Assembly: GCA_019391515.1 (NCBI GenBank)
Contig: JAHXQP010000029.1
Location: 1 to 64,000, forward strand
Direction: 5' to 3'
DNA from: Clostridiaceae bacterium
GTDB lineage: Bacteria > Bacillota > Clostridia > Tissierellales > Sporanaerobacteraceae
DNA: 64,000 nucleotides
Shown here: positions 46,494 to 55,567 of the stretch, in pieces
How the letters are laid out: every line of letters begins with the position of its first letter
How positions within the stretch are numbered: the stretch's first letter is position 1
Made by a program: the position numbers and the translations under genes
Notes under the pieces: model-generated
What the model saw: only the letters and a program-made list of their open reading frames with translations
Told to the model about the DNA's origin: nothing
Databases searched by the model: none

Positions 46494-46922
46494 TTACATA
46501 CTAGGTTTAATTGGTTCTGATATACTAGATAAAGCATCTCCTGCCTGATCTATAAAATTATCCCTTACTGCCACATCTCCTATAGCAAGTATTCCTACTA
46601 AAGTTCCATTATCTACTACTGGCAAACGTCTTATTTGATTTTGCGACATAATATCTGTAGCCTCATGAATGCTAGTTTCTGGTGAAACTGAAACTGGATT
46701 TGTAGTCATTACATCTTTTACTGTATAATTTCCTCCCTTTCCTTGAGACAAACCCCTCACTACAATATCTCTATCTGTCACAATACCTAAAAGTTTATTG
46801 TTAAGATCACAAACAGGTATACTTCCAATATTTAAATTCTTCATTTCATTAGCTACATATTCTATTGTACTATCTTCTCTTGCAACCTTTACTTCTTTAG
46901 TCATTGCATCTCCGACTTTCAA
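46494..46922 (-). CDS. CBS-pair domain protein
   Basis: A 142-residue protein made of two CBS motifs (about 5-60 and 70-125: LLGIVTDRDIVVRG and NGTLVGILAIGDVAVRD). Such stand-alone CBS pairs bind adenine nucleotides and are often stress or energy sensors. There is no fused effector domain. It has a clear terminator and no neighbours with a related role. Confidence 0.9.
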   Translation of the reverse strand: MKVGDAMTKEVKVAREDSTIEYVANEMKNLNIGSIPVCDLNNKLLGIVTDRDIVVRGLSQGKGGNYTVKDVMTTNPVSVSPETSIHEATDIMSQNQIRRLPVVDNGTLVGILAIGDVAVRDNFIDQAGDALSSISEPIKPSM

Positions 46923-46982
46923 ACTACCATCTCCTTTTTTTAATTATAATAATTCAATATTAGGATATGTAGTTTGTTTTTT

Positions 46983-47453
46983 TTAATACTTTAACTTTAA
47001 TCCTAAGGTTTTGTTTAATTCTTCAAAACCAATTTTTTCATAAAAACCTACTGCCCTTACATTTTCTGAATTTACATTTAATCTTATATCATAAATTCCC
47101 TTTGCTCTAAACCAATCTATCCCTTGTTTAAATAAATTTTTTGCTACATCTGTCCCCCTATATTTTTCCTCTACATATAAATCACTTATATAGCCTAAAA
47201 TTTTTGTAGAAAATATTTCCGAGCTTATTCTCAACTCACATCTTATGAAACCAATTATTTCATCAGATTTTTCAGCTATAAAAATTATTTTATCATCCCT
47301 ATTTAAATCATCTATAAACATATTAACCATTATTTGTCTCCAATGTTCTGATGGAGACAAATAATCCTTAAATCCTATATGATAATCTGATAGTTTCCCC
47401 CACATTTCAACTAAACAATCTATATCTTTAATATTAGCTTTTTTTATTATCAT
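46983..47453 (-). CDS. GNAT family N-acetyltransferase
   Basis: A 156-residue acetyltransferase. The acetyl-CoA loop is seen as LYVEEKYRGTDVAKNLFKQGIDW, and the C-terminal NVNSENVRAVGFYEKIGFEE is the usual beta-bulge/beta-6 region. The substrate is not predictable. The start overlaps the pseudouridine synthase stop by 4 bp (ATGA), so they are coupled. Confidence 0.9.
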   Translation of the reverse strand: MIIKKANIKDIDCLVEMWGKLSDYHIGFKDYLSPSEHWRQIMVNMFIDDLNRDDKIIFIAEKSDEIIGFIRCELRISSEIFSTKILGYISDLYVEEKYRGTDVAKNLFKQGIDWFRAKGIYDIRLNVNSENVRAVGFYEKIGFEELNKTLGLKLKY

Positions 47454-48418
47454 TTAAACTCATCCTTTTCGATTTGTTCTAATATTGAAGGAACATTAGC
47501 AATAAACTCTTTTCCATTCAAATACTTTAAAGATACTAATCCATTAAACCCTATCTTATAAGCATGTAAAAACTGATTCTCCAAGCCATGTTTCTCCTTA
47601 AATTTCTTATTAGTCCCTTTATCCCCATACTTTATATCCCCTATAACAGGATGACCAATAGATAATAAATGGGCTCTAATTTGATGGGATCTGCCAGTAA
47701 TTAAATCAATTTCCAATAGAGAATATTCTTCATTTTTATTCAATACTTTTATTTTAGTATATACTTCTTTTCCTTCTTTAGTTTTTTGATTAATTATTTT
47801 TACTTTGTTAGTTTCTTCATCTTTTTCTAAATAACCTTTTAATAAAATATCTTTATCGATTTTACCTTTTACCATAGTTTTATAATATTTCTTTATATCC
47901 CTATTTTTTATGGATTCATTTATATCTTTTAAGGCTTCATAGTTTTTAGCTCCTATTATAATACCACTAGTATTTCTATCTAATCTATTACAAATAGAAG
48001 GTGTAAAAGTTTTTTCCTCGTCTGGATCATATTCTCCATTTCTATATAGATAACTTATCATACTATCAACTATATTATTACTATTATTTTTATTGGCTGA
48101 ATGGGATAATACTCCTTTGGGTTTATTCATTAGTATAATATTTTTATCTTCATATATAATTTTAGGAAGTGGCAAAGATATATTAACAGCTTCTTTCTCT
48201 TCAATAAATTTATCTAAGGTTTCCTCAGCAATATAAAATTGAATCTTATCTCCTTCTAAAATAGTATCCTCAGGCTTTGCTTTTCTATTATTAAGCTTTA
48301 TTCTTTTTTTTCTAAGCATTTTATGTATAAAGCTATGTGGCGCCTTGGATAGGTATTTTTTTAAGAATTTATCAATTCTTTGATCACTATCATTTTCATT
48401 TACAATTAATTCCCTCAA
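47450..48418 (-). CDS. RluA-family pseudouridine synthase
   Basis: A 322-residue enzyme. It has an N-terminal S4-like domain (about 1-75, DQRIDKFLKKYLSKAPHSFIHKMLRKKRIKLN), then the catalytic domain with NRLDRNTSGI, whose aspartate attacks uridine. It resembles RluC/RluD, which modify 23S rRNA. It divides from the plus-strand MltG-like gene with a promoter region between. Confidence 0.9.
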   Translation of the reverse strand: MRELIVNENDSDQRIDKFLKKYLSKAPHSFIHKMLRKKRIKLNNRKAKPEDTILEGDKIQFYIAEETLDKFIEEKEAVNISLPLPKIIYEDKNIILMNKPKGVLSHSANKNNSNNIVDSMISYLYRNGEYDPDEEKTFTPSICNRLDRNTSGIIIGAKNYEALKDINESIKNRDIKKYYKTMVKGKIDKDILLKGYLEKDEETNKVKIINQKTKEGKEVYTKIKVLNKNEEYSLLEIDLITGRSHQIRAHLLSIGHPVIGDIKYGDKGTNKKFKEKHGLENQFLHAYKIGFNGLVSLKYLNGKEFIANVPSILEQIEKDEFK

Positions 48419-48544
48419 ATTTTTTCACCTTTTTTCTCTTTCTATTTTTTTTTATTATGTTATAATAACATTATACACAAACCCTTAGTAAAAACTCTAC
48501 TCTATTTATCTATTATGTTCATAGAAAAAAGAGGTGAAAAAAAA

Positions 48545-49063
48545 GTGGAAAAATTTAGCGAGAAGCTAAAAGATTTCTTTTACGATGCTATTGACTACAT
48601 ACTAATGGGAGTCATTATATTGGCAGTTGTAGGCATTATAGGTTGGCGACTAGACGTACTATTTGAAGGTAGTCTAAAGGATGCTCCTGTAGGTAAAGAA
48701 ATAGAGTCTTCAAAAGATAAGAAAATAGCTAGTAGAAATAATACAAGCGGCAACAAGTCAACTACTGAAGCAAAAAAAGATAAGAACAACGCAGATGATG
48801 CAGTAAAGAAAGATAATAAAAAAGAAAATGATAAGAATGACGATAAATCTAAAAAGGAAGAAATAGTGAAAGTTAGTATTCCTAAAGGTTCTGTTTCTGA
48901 AAATGTTGCTGAGATTTTGAAAAAAGATGGTCTTATAAAAGACGAAGCTGAATTTATGGCAAAAGTCAAAGAAATGAATTTAGAAACAGGATTAAGGTAT
49001 GGAGAGTATGAAATAGCCAAACCTAGTACTATGGAAGATATTATTAAAAAATTAAGTAAATAA
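48545..49063 (+). CDS. Small membrane protein with MltG/YceG-like C-terminus
   Basis: A 172-residue protein that starts at a GTG, with AGAGGTG 9 bases upstream. One membrane helix (about 20-40, YILMGVIILAVVGIIGW) leads to a long charged, lysine-rich linker and then a C-terminal domain of about 65 residues (VKVSIPKGSVSENVAEILKKDGLI) like the LysM-like part of the MltG endolytic transglycosylase. The catalytic glutamate domain of MltG is absent, so it is probably a regulator or anchor protein and not an enzyme. It has its own promoter and terminator. Confidence 0.75.
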   Translation: MEKFSEKLKDFFYDAIDYILMGVIILAVVGIIGWRLDVLFEGSLKDAPVGKEIESSKDKKIASRNNTSGNKSTTEAKKDKNNADDAVKKDNKKENDKNDDKSKKEEIVKVSIPKGSVSENVAEILKKDGLIKDEAEFMAKVKEMNLETGLRYGEYEIAKPSTMEDIIKKLSK

Positions 49064-49092
49064 AAAATAGTAGCCTAAGGCTACTATTTTTT
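49062..49092. terminator. Bidirectional terminator
   Basis: AAAAAATAGTAGCC pairs perfectly with GGCTACTATTTTTT around TAA, between the converging genes 48545 (plus) and 49099 (minus). Confidence 0.9.
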
Positions 49093-49098
49093 TCTCTT

Positions 49099-49650
49099 TT
49101 AATAGGTTTCATTTATGTATTCATCTATTAATGAAACCCTTTTTTTTTCAATAAATACTCCTTCTTCTCTTAAAATCTTCAATAGCCATAGGCTTTTAGA
49201 ATGAAAAATAGCATATTCATAATCTTTTAAAACTATTTCATAAAGCTTATTCTTTAAAAATTTAGATTCAACTTTTATAAAATAAGCCTCTATATTTTTG
49301 AAATTTAAAAACTTCAATAGTTGTAGAGTAGCTCTATCTTTTTCTCCATAATAATAATCGCCTTCATTTAAATAGTATATATAATATTTGTCATGCTGTC
49401 CTTGTCTTTTCATATCTTTAGCAAGCATAGTATAATATTTAGCCAATACATTATAATACTGATAATTATACATACCCTTTTCATAACTATCTATTCGAGA
49501 GAAGGGCTTTACATTCATTTGTTCAACAAAGTCAAAATTACCTTCTAAAAACTCTCTTTTACTTATATCACCATTCTTATATTGGATAATAAGAGAGTTC
49601 CTATGGCTAAAAAAGGTATCGAATAGACTTTCTTTCTTACAATAAGCCAA
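49099..49650 (-). CDS. Conserved clostridial-type hypothetical protein
   Basis: A 183-residue protein rich in tyrosine and charged residues (QYYNVLAKYYTMLAKDMKRQGQHDKYYIYYLNEGDYYYGEKD is the notable stretch). No signal peptide, membrane segment or known catalytic motif is visible. I do not recognise the family with certainty. It stands alone, converging with the MltG-like gene. Confidence 0.6.
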   Translation of the reverse strand: MAYCKKESLFDTFFSHRNSLIIQYKNGDISKREFLEGNFDFVEQMNVKPFSRIDSYEKGMYNYQYYNVLAKYYTMLAKDMKRQGQHDKYYIYYLNEGDYYYGEKDRATLQLLKFLNFKNIEAYFIKVESKFLKNKLYEIVLKDYEYAIFHSKSLWLLKILREEGVFIEKKRVSLIDEYINETY

Positions 49651-49746
49651 TTTAAAACACCCTATCTAATATCAAATTTCTCAATTATTAATTATATTAT
49701 ATCATTAATTTTAAGATTTTGTTAACTTATATACTAATATTTTTTA

Positions 49747-50469
49747 CTATTGTTTTTTTAATTCTTCAACTTCTTCTGCAGTTAATTCTCTATACTCTCC
49801 TGGAGGAAGATTTTCATCTAATTTTAGGGTTCCCATAGAAATCCTTTTTAAATATAAAACTTCCATATCTATGGATTGAAACATTCTTTTTACTTGATGG
49901 AACTTCCCTTCCATTATAGTTAAGTATACTTTAGATATATAATTTGACTCAATTATTTCAAGTTTAGATGGCATGGTCTTATATCCATCATCTAAAACTA
50001 TTCCCTCTTTAAATGAATCAATATATTTATCATCTACATAGCCATCTACCTCTACATAATATTTTTTGTTTACCCCTTTCTTAGGAGACAACAGTCTATG
50101 AGTTAGCTTTCCATCATTAGTAAATAACAAAAGTCCCTCTGTATCTTTATCCAATCTTCCTACAGGATAAGGTTCAAATGCCAAGTATTCTTCATCTAAT
50201 AAATCTAGTACAGTACTAGAAAAAGGATCCCTTGTAGAAGAAATCACTCCTTTAGGTTTATTCATTATTAGATAAATGTATTTTTTATATTCTACTACTT
50301 CTCCATTTATACTTATTTCATCTTCATATGGATCAATTTTGATTGAATTGTTTTTTATAACTTCATCGTTTACTATCACTCTACCTTCTTTTATGTATTG
50401 CTTTATCTCCTTTCTACTTCCATATCCCATATTAGAAAGTATTTTATCTAATCGTTCTTTTTTTACCAT
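49747..50469 (-). CDS. RsuA/RluB-family pseudouridine synthase
   Basis: A 240-residue enzyme: an S4 RNA-binding domain (about 1-60, ERLDKILSNMGYGSRKEI) and the catalytic domain with GRLDKDTEGLLLFTNDG, where the first aspartate is the nucleophile. The GTMEGKFHQVKRMF-like C-end (here IMEGKFHQVKRMFQ) is diagnostic of the RsuA/RluB/RluE/RluF group. The ATG at 50469 follows AAGGAGG. Target is likely 23S or 16S rRNA. Confidence 0.92.
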   Translation of the reverse strand: MVKKERLDKILSNMGYGSRKEIKQYIKEGRVIVNDEVIKNNSIKIDPYEDEISINGEVVEYKKYIYLIMNKPKGVISSTRDPFSSTVLDLLDEEYLAFEPYPVGRLDKDTEGLLLFTNDGKLTHRLLSPKKGVNKKYYVEVDGYVDDKYIDSFKEGIVLDDGYKTMPSKLEIIESNYISKVYLTIMEGKFHQVKRMFQSIDMEVLYLKRISMGTLKLDENLPPGEYRELTAEEVEELKKQ

Positions 50470-50613
50470 ATAAGCCTCCTTGATATATACTATATTAATA
50501 TTATACACTATTTTATTATTTATCCCTAAATATTAAGTTAAGAATAATTTATACAAAAAAAGATAAAATAATCATATACCTTTTTTATTATTATAGAAAG
50601 AAAGGAGAATATT

Positions 50614-50790
50614 ATGAGAGTAGATAAAACTGATGCTCCATTAGATGGAGTTAAATGTGTTGTTAATACTTGTCAATATCATGAACAAGGAGATTATTGT
50701 ACTGCAGAAGCTATAGAAATTCAACCTAGAAATGCTACTTCTACAGAAGAAACAGATTGTGCTACATTTTCCCCCACTACTAGGGGATAA
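50614..50790 (+). CDS. DUF1540 small cysteine protein (not in the ORF track)
   Basis: A 58-residue protein with the DUF1540 pattern: VKCVVNTCQYHEQGDYCTAEAI, then TDCATF near the end, giving four cysteines in the order expected for a small metal-binding fold. AAAGGAG precedes its ATG at the right distance, and it is followed immediately by a terminator. DUF1540 proteins are common in clostridia and often sporulation-related, but function is unproven. Confidence 0.9.
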   Translation: MRVDKTDAPLDGVKCVVNTCQYHEQGDYCTAEAIEIQPRNATSTEETDCATFSPTTRG

Positions 50791-50819
50791 AATAAGGCAG
50801 GTAATACCTGCCTTATTTT
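50788..50819. terminator. Bidirectional terminator
   Basis: AAAATAAGGCAGGT pairs perfectly with ACCTGCCTTATTTT around AAT. It is shared by the DUF1540 gene (plus) and the P-loop gene (minus). Confidence 0.9.
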
Positions 50820-51238
50820 GCCTCTAGTACTTCAGCTTTTCCTTTCAATTCTTCAGGAATTTGATCCAAAGTATAATCTAGTCCAATATAAAAATCTGTA
50901 TTTAATTTTTCACTTATTTCTTCTAAAGCTTCAGCCAATCTTTTTAATTGGTCTGAATCTATGTCTATAATTTTATATATTCCATCTACATAAATCTTCT
51001 CTAAATCATAATCCATACCTATAGCTCCACATAAAAAGCCATAGAAAGATTCAATACTTTTAATATTGAACTCCATGGCGTTTATTAATCTCACTGAATA
51101 ATCAAGAGTAAATATATGGTTGTCATCTACATCAATAAATGCAATATTTCCGTTCCCAGTTTTTATATCCTCATTTGCCATTTCAATTAAACGTTTAGTT
51201 TTACCAGTACCTTTAGTGCCACAAATAAATTTTATCAT
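50813..51238 (-). CDS. Small P-loop NTPase-like protein
   Basis: A 141-residue protein. ICGTKGTGKTKRL is a Walker A loop at the N-terminus, followed by NIAFIDVDDNH, a possible switch region, and a predominantly helical acidic C-half. No clear Walker B is seen. It is often annotated by similarity as a PilT-like ATPase, but no pilus genes are nearby. The ATG at 51238 is used because GGAGGAG sits 8 bases upstream. Confidence 0.65.
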   Translation of the reverse strand: MIKFICGTKGTGKTKRLIEMANEDIKTGNGNIAFIDVDDNHIFTLDYSVRLINAMEFNIKSIESFYGFLCGAIGMDYDLEKIYVDGIYKIIDIDSDQLKRLAEALEEISEKLNTDFYIGLDYTLDQIPEELKGKAEVLEAK

Positions 51239-51322
51239 TTCTATCACTCCTCCAACCTTATATTTAAAAAACTTGTATATTTATACTTTCTACAAAGAAA
51301 TCGTTTTTCCTTCATTTTTTTA

Positions 51323-52279
51323 TTATTTTTTTAATTTTCTTAAAGCTTTTCCATTTAAATAGTCACAGTTTTTTCCCTGATAGCTTTCTCTTATTTCCAT
51401 TTCCTCTACAATACTGTCCCTAATTTTCCACCAGCTTTCATTCCAGTTTACAAATAAAGAATTCTCTTCTGGTGCTCTACCTATAATTCTTTGAACAATT
51501 ATATTGTCATTAAGATATTCTAAAAATAGAATAACCCTTTCTATATATTCATCTTTCGATATTATAGATATTTTTCCTTCATTATACATTCTTCCTAAAG
51601 TAGTTCCTTCCAAAATATAAAGGGCATGGAGTTTTACTTCATCTACTCTAAGAGCAGAAATAACCTTCGCACATTCCATTACATCTTTTTCATCATCCCA
51701 AGGTAGATTCAATATTAAATGAGCACAAGTTCTAATTCCATATTTCTTGCATAATAGAATACTATCTATAAATTCAGCTAAAGTATGTCCTCTATTTATC
51801 TTATAAAGAGTATGATAGTTTACAGTTTGAAGGCCTATTTCCATTGTTATCTCCAAATCATACCTTTCTTTAATTTCTGATAAATACTGTAGATATTCTT
51901 CATTAATTGAATCTGGACGGGTAGATATAGATATACCTACTATATCTTCTACTATGGATTCCTCTACTACCTTTTTAAACTCTTCTATAGGCATATAAGT
52001 ATTAGTAAAGTTTTGAAAATAACTTATAAATTTATTAGCCTTGTATCTTTTACTTATGTATTCCTTGTTTTTCATAACCTGTTCTTTTACAGAAATCTCA
52101 CTAGATAAATTTTCAAAAGAGCCTCCTTCTTCTCCACAAAATATACATCCACCAATTCCAACACATCCATCCCTATTGGGACAAGTTAGAGGCAGTTTTA
52201 TAGGAAGTTTATAAACTTTTTCTCCAAATCTATCCTTTAAATAATCAGAATACACATTGTATACAGTTATACTACTCAA
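51323..52279 (-). CDS. Radical SAM protein (YtqA/TIGR01212-like)
   Basis: A 318-residue radical SAM protein. The cluster motif is CPNRDGCVGIGGCIFC; the spacing is wider than the standard CxxxCxxC and matches the family that includes YtqA. IGLQTVNYHTLYKINRGH and AHLILNLPWDDE are the usual Elp3-like SAM-binding segments. The function of this group is not fully known. The start is probably a TTG after AAAGGATG. Confidence 0.85.
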   Translation of the reverse strand: MSSITVYNVYSDYLKDRFGEKVYKLPIKLPLTCPNRDGCVGIGGCIFCGEEGGSFENLSSEISVKEQVMKNKEYISKRYKANKFISYFQNFTNTYMPIEEFKKVVEESIVEDIVGISISTRPDSINEEYLQYLSEIKERYDLEITMEIGLQTVNYHTLYKINRGHTLAEFIDSILLCKKYGIRTCAHLILNLPWDDEKDVMECAKVISALRVDEVKLHALYILEGTTLGRMYNEGKISIISKDEYIERVILFLEYLNDNIIVQRIIGRAPEENSLFVNWNESWWKIRDSIVEEMEIRESYQGKNCDYLNGKALRKLKK

Positions 52280-52362
52280 AATACCACATCCTTTAATATT
52301 TAAATACTATCATAAATAATATTATAGCTTATATAATGAGTCAAGGAAGTATGCTAGCTCAA

Positions 52363-52408
52363 AAACTATGCGTGAGCCAAAATAATACCTTTGACTCACG
52401 CATAGTTT
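52363..52408 (-). terminator. Terminator of bcp
   Basis: A perfect 14-bp stem (AAACTATGCGTGAG with its complement), starting at the bcp stop codon and followed on the minus strand by TTTTTG. Confidence 0.82.
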
Positions 52409-52868
52409 ACAGATTTTCTTTTATAAATTCTAATACTTCTTCTGCATGTCCTTTAGCTTTAACTTTTCTAAATTCTTTTACAATATTTCCTTTTTTATCT
52501 ATAATAAAAGTAGATCTTTCAACACCTAAATACTCTTTTCCATACATCTTCTTAGGTTTTAATACACCATACATTTCATGAACTTTTTTATCCTCATCAC
52601 TTAATAGTAAAAATTGTAAATCCAGTTTATCACTAAATTTAGCATGTGATTTCAAACTATCCTTGCTAATTCCTAGTATCACAGTATCCAGCCTTTCAAA
52701 CTCTTCATGTAAATCCCTAAATTCTGAAGCTTCTATTGCACAACCTTTGGTATTATCTCTTGGATAAAAATAAAGAACTACATTCTTTTTTCCTAAATAA
52801 TCACTTAAAGAAATTTCTTGTCCATTGGTTTCTTTTAATGTAAAATCTGGTGCTTTCATTTTACTCAC
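52407..52868 (-). CDS. bcp: Thiol peroxidase of the BCP family
   Basis: A 153-residue peroxiredoxin. YFYPRDNTKGCAIEASEFRD contains the peroxidatic cysteine. The second cysteine found five residues further on in E. coli BCP is serine here, so it is a 1-Cys type or uses another partner thiol. KMKAPDFTLKETNGQEISLSDYLGKK is the expected N-terminus. It lies 4 bp after the HAD phosphatase gene. Role: detoxifying peroxides in an oxygen-sensitive cell. Confidence 0.9.
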   Translation of the reverse strand: MSKMKAPDFTLKETNGQEISLSDYLGKKNVVLYFYPRDNTKGCAIEASEFRDLHEEFERLDTVILGISKDSLKSHAKFSDKLDLQFLLLSDEDKKVHEMYGVLKPKKMYGKEYLGVERSTFIIDKKGNIVKEFRKVKAKGHAEEVLEFIKENL

Positions 52869-52872
52869 TCCT

Positions 52873-53721
52873 TTATAACTTTAATACCCTTTTTAGAATA
52901 TGAGCAACACCATTTTCATTATTATTTTTATCTGTTATAATATTTGAAACTTTTTTTATCTTTTCAGTAGCATTTTTCATAGCTATTCCAAGTCCAGCAT
53001 TTTTAATCATTGCTATATCATTATTATCATCTCCTATAGCAATAATCTCTTTAGGTGAAACCCTTTTTTTTCTTCCGTACTCTTCTAAGCTTAGCCACTT
53101 TGTACCAAAGGGATTCATAACTTCTAAAAGTCCAACCCCCTGGTTTATATGGGAACCATCTAAATTATACATTACATGACAATTATACTTTTCAAAGTAT
53201 TTATCTGATAAATATAAGTGAAATCCTTCCAAGTCTTCCTTGCTCCCCATATATACTACTGCTAAAACTTTAGGTTCTGAAACTTTAAAAATATCTTCTA
53301 CTTTTTTAAATCTATCTGGATTGTCCTCTAAATAATTGTGATATTTAGAATCATCTTTGTCCAATTCAATGATCATATCATAGCCATCCTCATATCCATC
53401 TACATGGACAATAGGATGTAATCCCTTCTTTTTTCCTTCCTTTACTAAAATGTGAAAATCATCTACATCTAAATATTTTTTAATCAATATTTTATCATCT
53501 TTCATTCTTCTAACTATATTTCCATTGTTAGCTAATATCACTAACTCACTATCTATATCTCTAACTTTTTCTTTAGCAGACCAATACCTTCTTCCTGTAG
53601 CAATAACCACTTCATATCCTCTGCTCATCAGTTCTTTCAAAGTTTCTAAATTTTCTTGTGATATTCTTTTTTCATCATTAAGTAATGTACCATCTAAATC
53701 AATAGCAATTAATTTATACAT
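52873..53721 (-). CDS. Cof-type HAD phosphatase
   Basis: A 282-residue HAD superfamily phosphatase. AIDLDGTLLND is the nucleophile motif I, VIATGRRY motif II, the conserved lysine follows in the cap-proximal half, and IGDDNNDIAMI is motif IV. Cof-type enzymes act on sugar phosphates, nucleotides or pyridoxal phosphate; the substrate is unknown. It is followed 4 bp later by bcp. Confidence 0.9.
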   Translation of the reverse strand: MYKLIAIDLDGTLLNDEKRISQENLETLKELMSRGYEVVIATGRRYWSAKEKVRDIDSELVILANNGNIVRRMKDDKILIKKYLDVDDFHILVKEGKKKGLHPIVHVDGYEDGYDMIIELDKDDSKYHNYLEDNPDRFKKVEDIFKVSEPKVLAVVYMGSKEDLEGFHLYLSDKYFEKYNCHVMYNLDGSHINQGVGLLEVMNPFGTKWLSLEEYGRKKRVSPKEIIAIGDDNNDIAMIKNAGLGIAMKNATEKIKKVSNIITDKNNNENGVAHILKRVLKL

Positions 53722-53758
53722 TTACATCACCCTATATATCTTTTTATATTTAACTATT

Positions 53759-55060
53759 TTAGTAATTATAGTATTGGACAAAAGATTTGTAAACATAGTA
53801 GTGATCATCTACTCCTCCTAATTCTCTTACTGAGTGCATACTAAGTATTGGATTTCCTATATCTACAGATGGAATATCTAATTGTGTAGAGGATATAGGT
53901 CCAATAGTTGAGCCGCCTCTTTCATCAGATCTATTTACAAACTTTTGAACAGGTACTTCTGCCAATTTACATATGCTTTCATATATAGCTGAAGATATAC
54001 TATCTGTAGTATAAGCTTGATTTGCACTTAACTTTATAGCAGGTCCACCATTTATAACTGGCCTACTAGTTGGATCTTGTTTTTGTTTATAATTTGGATG
54101 TACTCCATGAGCCATGTCGGAAGATATTAAAAAAGAATTAGAAAGGCTTCTGTAAAAATCTTCTCTATTTTTCCCTAAGGATAAACAAATTCTTTCTAAC
54201 ACAGTTCGTAGCATAGGACTTGCCGCTCCCTGTTTAGTAGTACTTCCTACTTCTTCATTATCGAATAAAACCATTACATTGGTTTTATTATTTACTTTAG
54301 AATCTAAAAGTCCTTTAATCCCTGCATGGACCATAGCCAAATCATCTAATTTCCCACAAGAAATAAATTCATTATTTAGTCCTACTATTTTTCCTTTTTC
54401 ATATTCATATAAAAATAGATCAAAATCTAAAATATCCTCTATATTTACATCAAGCTCTTTTGCTATTTCTCCAATTAGAAAATCATCTTTCTCAAACTCT
54501 TCGTTGATCATGGAAACAAGAGGCAAAGTTTCATTTTGAGTATTTAGCTTAATACCTTCATTTACCTTTCTATTCATATGTATAGCTAAATTTGGTATAA
54601 CCATTAGCGGCTTGTCTATATCTATAAGATAAGATTTTGGGTTAAATATATCTTCCCCTTTTAGTGTAACCCTTCCTGCCAATGATAGAGGTCTATCAAG
54701 CCAAGTATTAAGTATAGGTCCTCCATAAACTTCTGTATTAAGCCTTAAAAAGGCATCTTCTTCTACCATTTCTGGACTAGGTTTTATTTTAAAAGTTGGG
54801 GAATCTGTGTGGGCTCCTATTAATTTAAACCCTTCACTTTCAATATCACCTTTTCCTACCACAAAAGCAATAAGAGCAGAACCATTTTTAGTTACAAAAT
54901 ATTTTCCACTCTTTGTAATCTTCCAATTTTCACTAGGATCCAATTCAACAAATCCATTTTCAATAAGTTCCTTTTTAACATTTTCTACTACATGAAAAGC
55001 ACTTGGACTATTGTCAATAAAATCTATTAATTCCTGAGCAAATTCTAATTTTCTAGTCAA
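53759..55060 (-). CDS. M18 family aminopeptidase
   Basis: A protein of about 433 residues of the M18 family. GAHTDSPTFKI (His ligand and nearby Asp), FDNEEVGS (bridging glutamates) and SSDMAHGVHPNY (Asp/His) provide the two zinc sites. It removes N-terminal amino acids, often acidic ones, from peptides. The ATG at 55069 touches the AGGAGG, so the TTG at 55060 is the more likely start. It stands with the peptidase at 55568 in a peptide-using gene neighbourhood. Confidence 0.9.
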   Translation of the reverse strand: MTRKLEFAQELIDFIDNSPSAFHVVENVKKELIENGFVELDPSENWKITKSGKYFVTKNGSALIAFVVGKGDIESEGFKLIGAHTDSPTFKIKPSPEMVEEDAFLRLNTEVYGGPILNTWLDRPLSLAGRVTLKGEDIFNPKSYLIDIDKPLMVIPNLAIHMNRKVNEGIKLNTQNETLPLVSMINEEFEKDDFLIGEIAKELDVNIEDILDFDLFLYEYEKGKIVGLNNEFISCGKLDDLAMVHAGIKGLLDSKVNNKTNVMVLFDNEEVGSTTKQGAASPMLRTVLERICLSLGKNREDFYRSLSNSFLISSDMAHGVHPNYKQKQDPTSRPVINGGPAIKLSANQAYTTDSISSAIYESICKLAEVPVQKFVNRSDERGGSTIGPISSTQLDIPSVDIGNPILSMHSVRELGGVDDHYYVYKSFVQYYNY

Positions 55061-55085
55061 AAAAATCATCCCTCCTATTTTATTT

Positions 55086-55120
55086 AAAAAGTACTCCAAC
55101 TATTAGTTGAAGTACTTTTT
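55086..55120 (-). terminator. Terminator after the DUF1292 gene
   Basis: AAAAAGTACTTCAAC and GTTGGAGTACTTTTT pair on the minus strand with one mismatch around TAATA, ending in TTTTT. Confidence 0.8.
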
Positions 55121-55130
55121 ATTAAAATTT

Positions 55131-55484
55131 TTATTCTTCCTCTAAATCTTCAATATCTTCCTCTTCTACAAACAATGTATAGAAAGCTTCTGAAACCAAT
55201 TCAAACTCTTCGTCACTTTCTATCTGGCCTAATTCTATACCATCTTCAACTTCTATATATTCATATAAAAGTACCTCTTCTTCTCCCATAGGAACCAATG
55301 CAATATATGCTTTATCCTCTACTTCAAATATTCCTAATACATTGCACTCCATTTCGCTACCATCTTCTAATGTAAGATATATTATGCCAGGTTCTTCATG
55401 ATCATGGTCACAACCACAGCCACATCCACAATCTTCATCTGAATGGTTACAACATTCATGATTTTCTTCATGCTTATTTGTCAT
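55131..55484 (-). CDS. DUF1292 protein with Cys/His-rich N-terminus
   Basis: A 117-residue protein. Residues 30-110 form the DUF1292 domain (IIYLTLEDGSEMECNVLGIFEV, then YIALVP and a very acidic tail). Ahead of it is an unusual stretch, HECCNHSDEDCGCGCGCDHDHEE, with six cysteines and several histidines, which suggests zinc or iron binding. The third ATG in a row (55484) fits GGAG spacing. Function unknown. It stands alone between two peptidase genes. Confidence 0.85.
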   Translation of the reverse strand: MTNKHEENHECCNHSDEDCGCGCGCDHDHEEPGIIYLTLEDGSEMECNVLGIFEVEDKAYIALVPMGEEEVLLYEYIEVEDGIELGQIESDEEFELVSEAFYTLFVEEEDIEDLEEE

Positions 55485-55567
55485 CATCATTCTCCTTTTT
55501 TGAGTTTATTTAGTATATATGCTTATAATATCCTATTTTATACTATAAGTATATAGGAAATAAAATT

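Noticed and set aside
48595-49020. 141-codon minus-strand ORF opposite the MltG-like gene
   Set aside because: Serine/phenylalanine-rich shadow of the lysine-rich linker on the plus strand.
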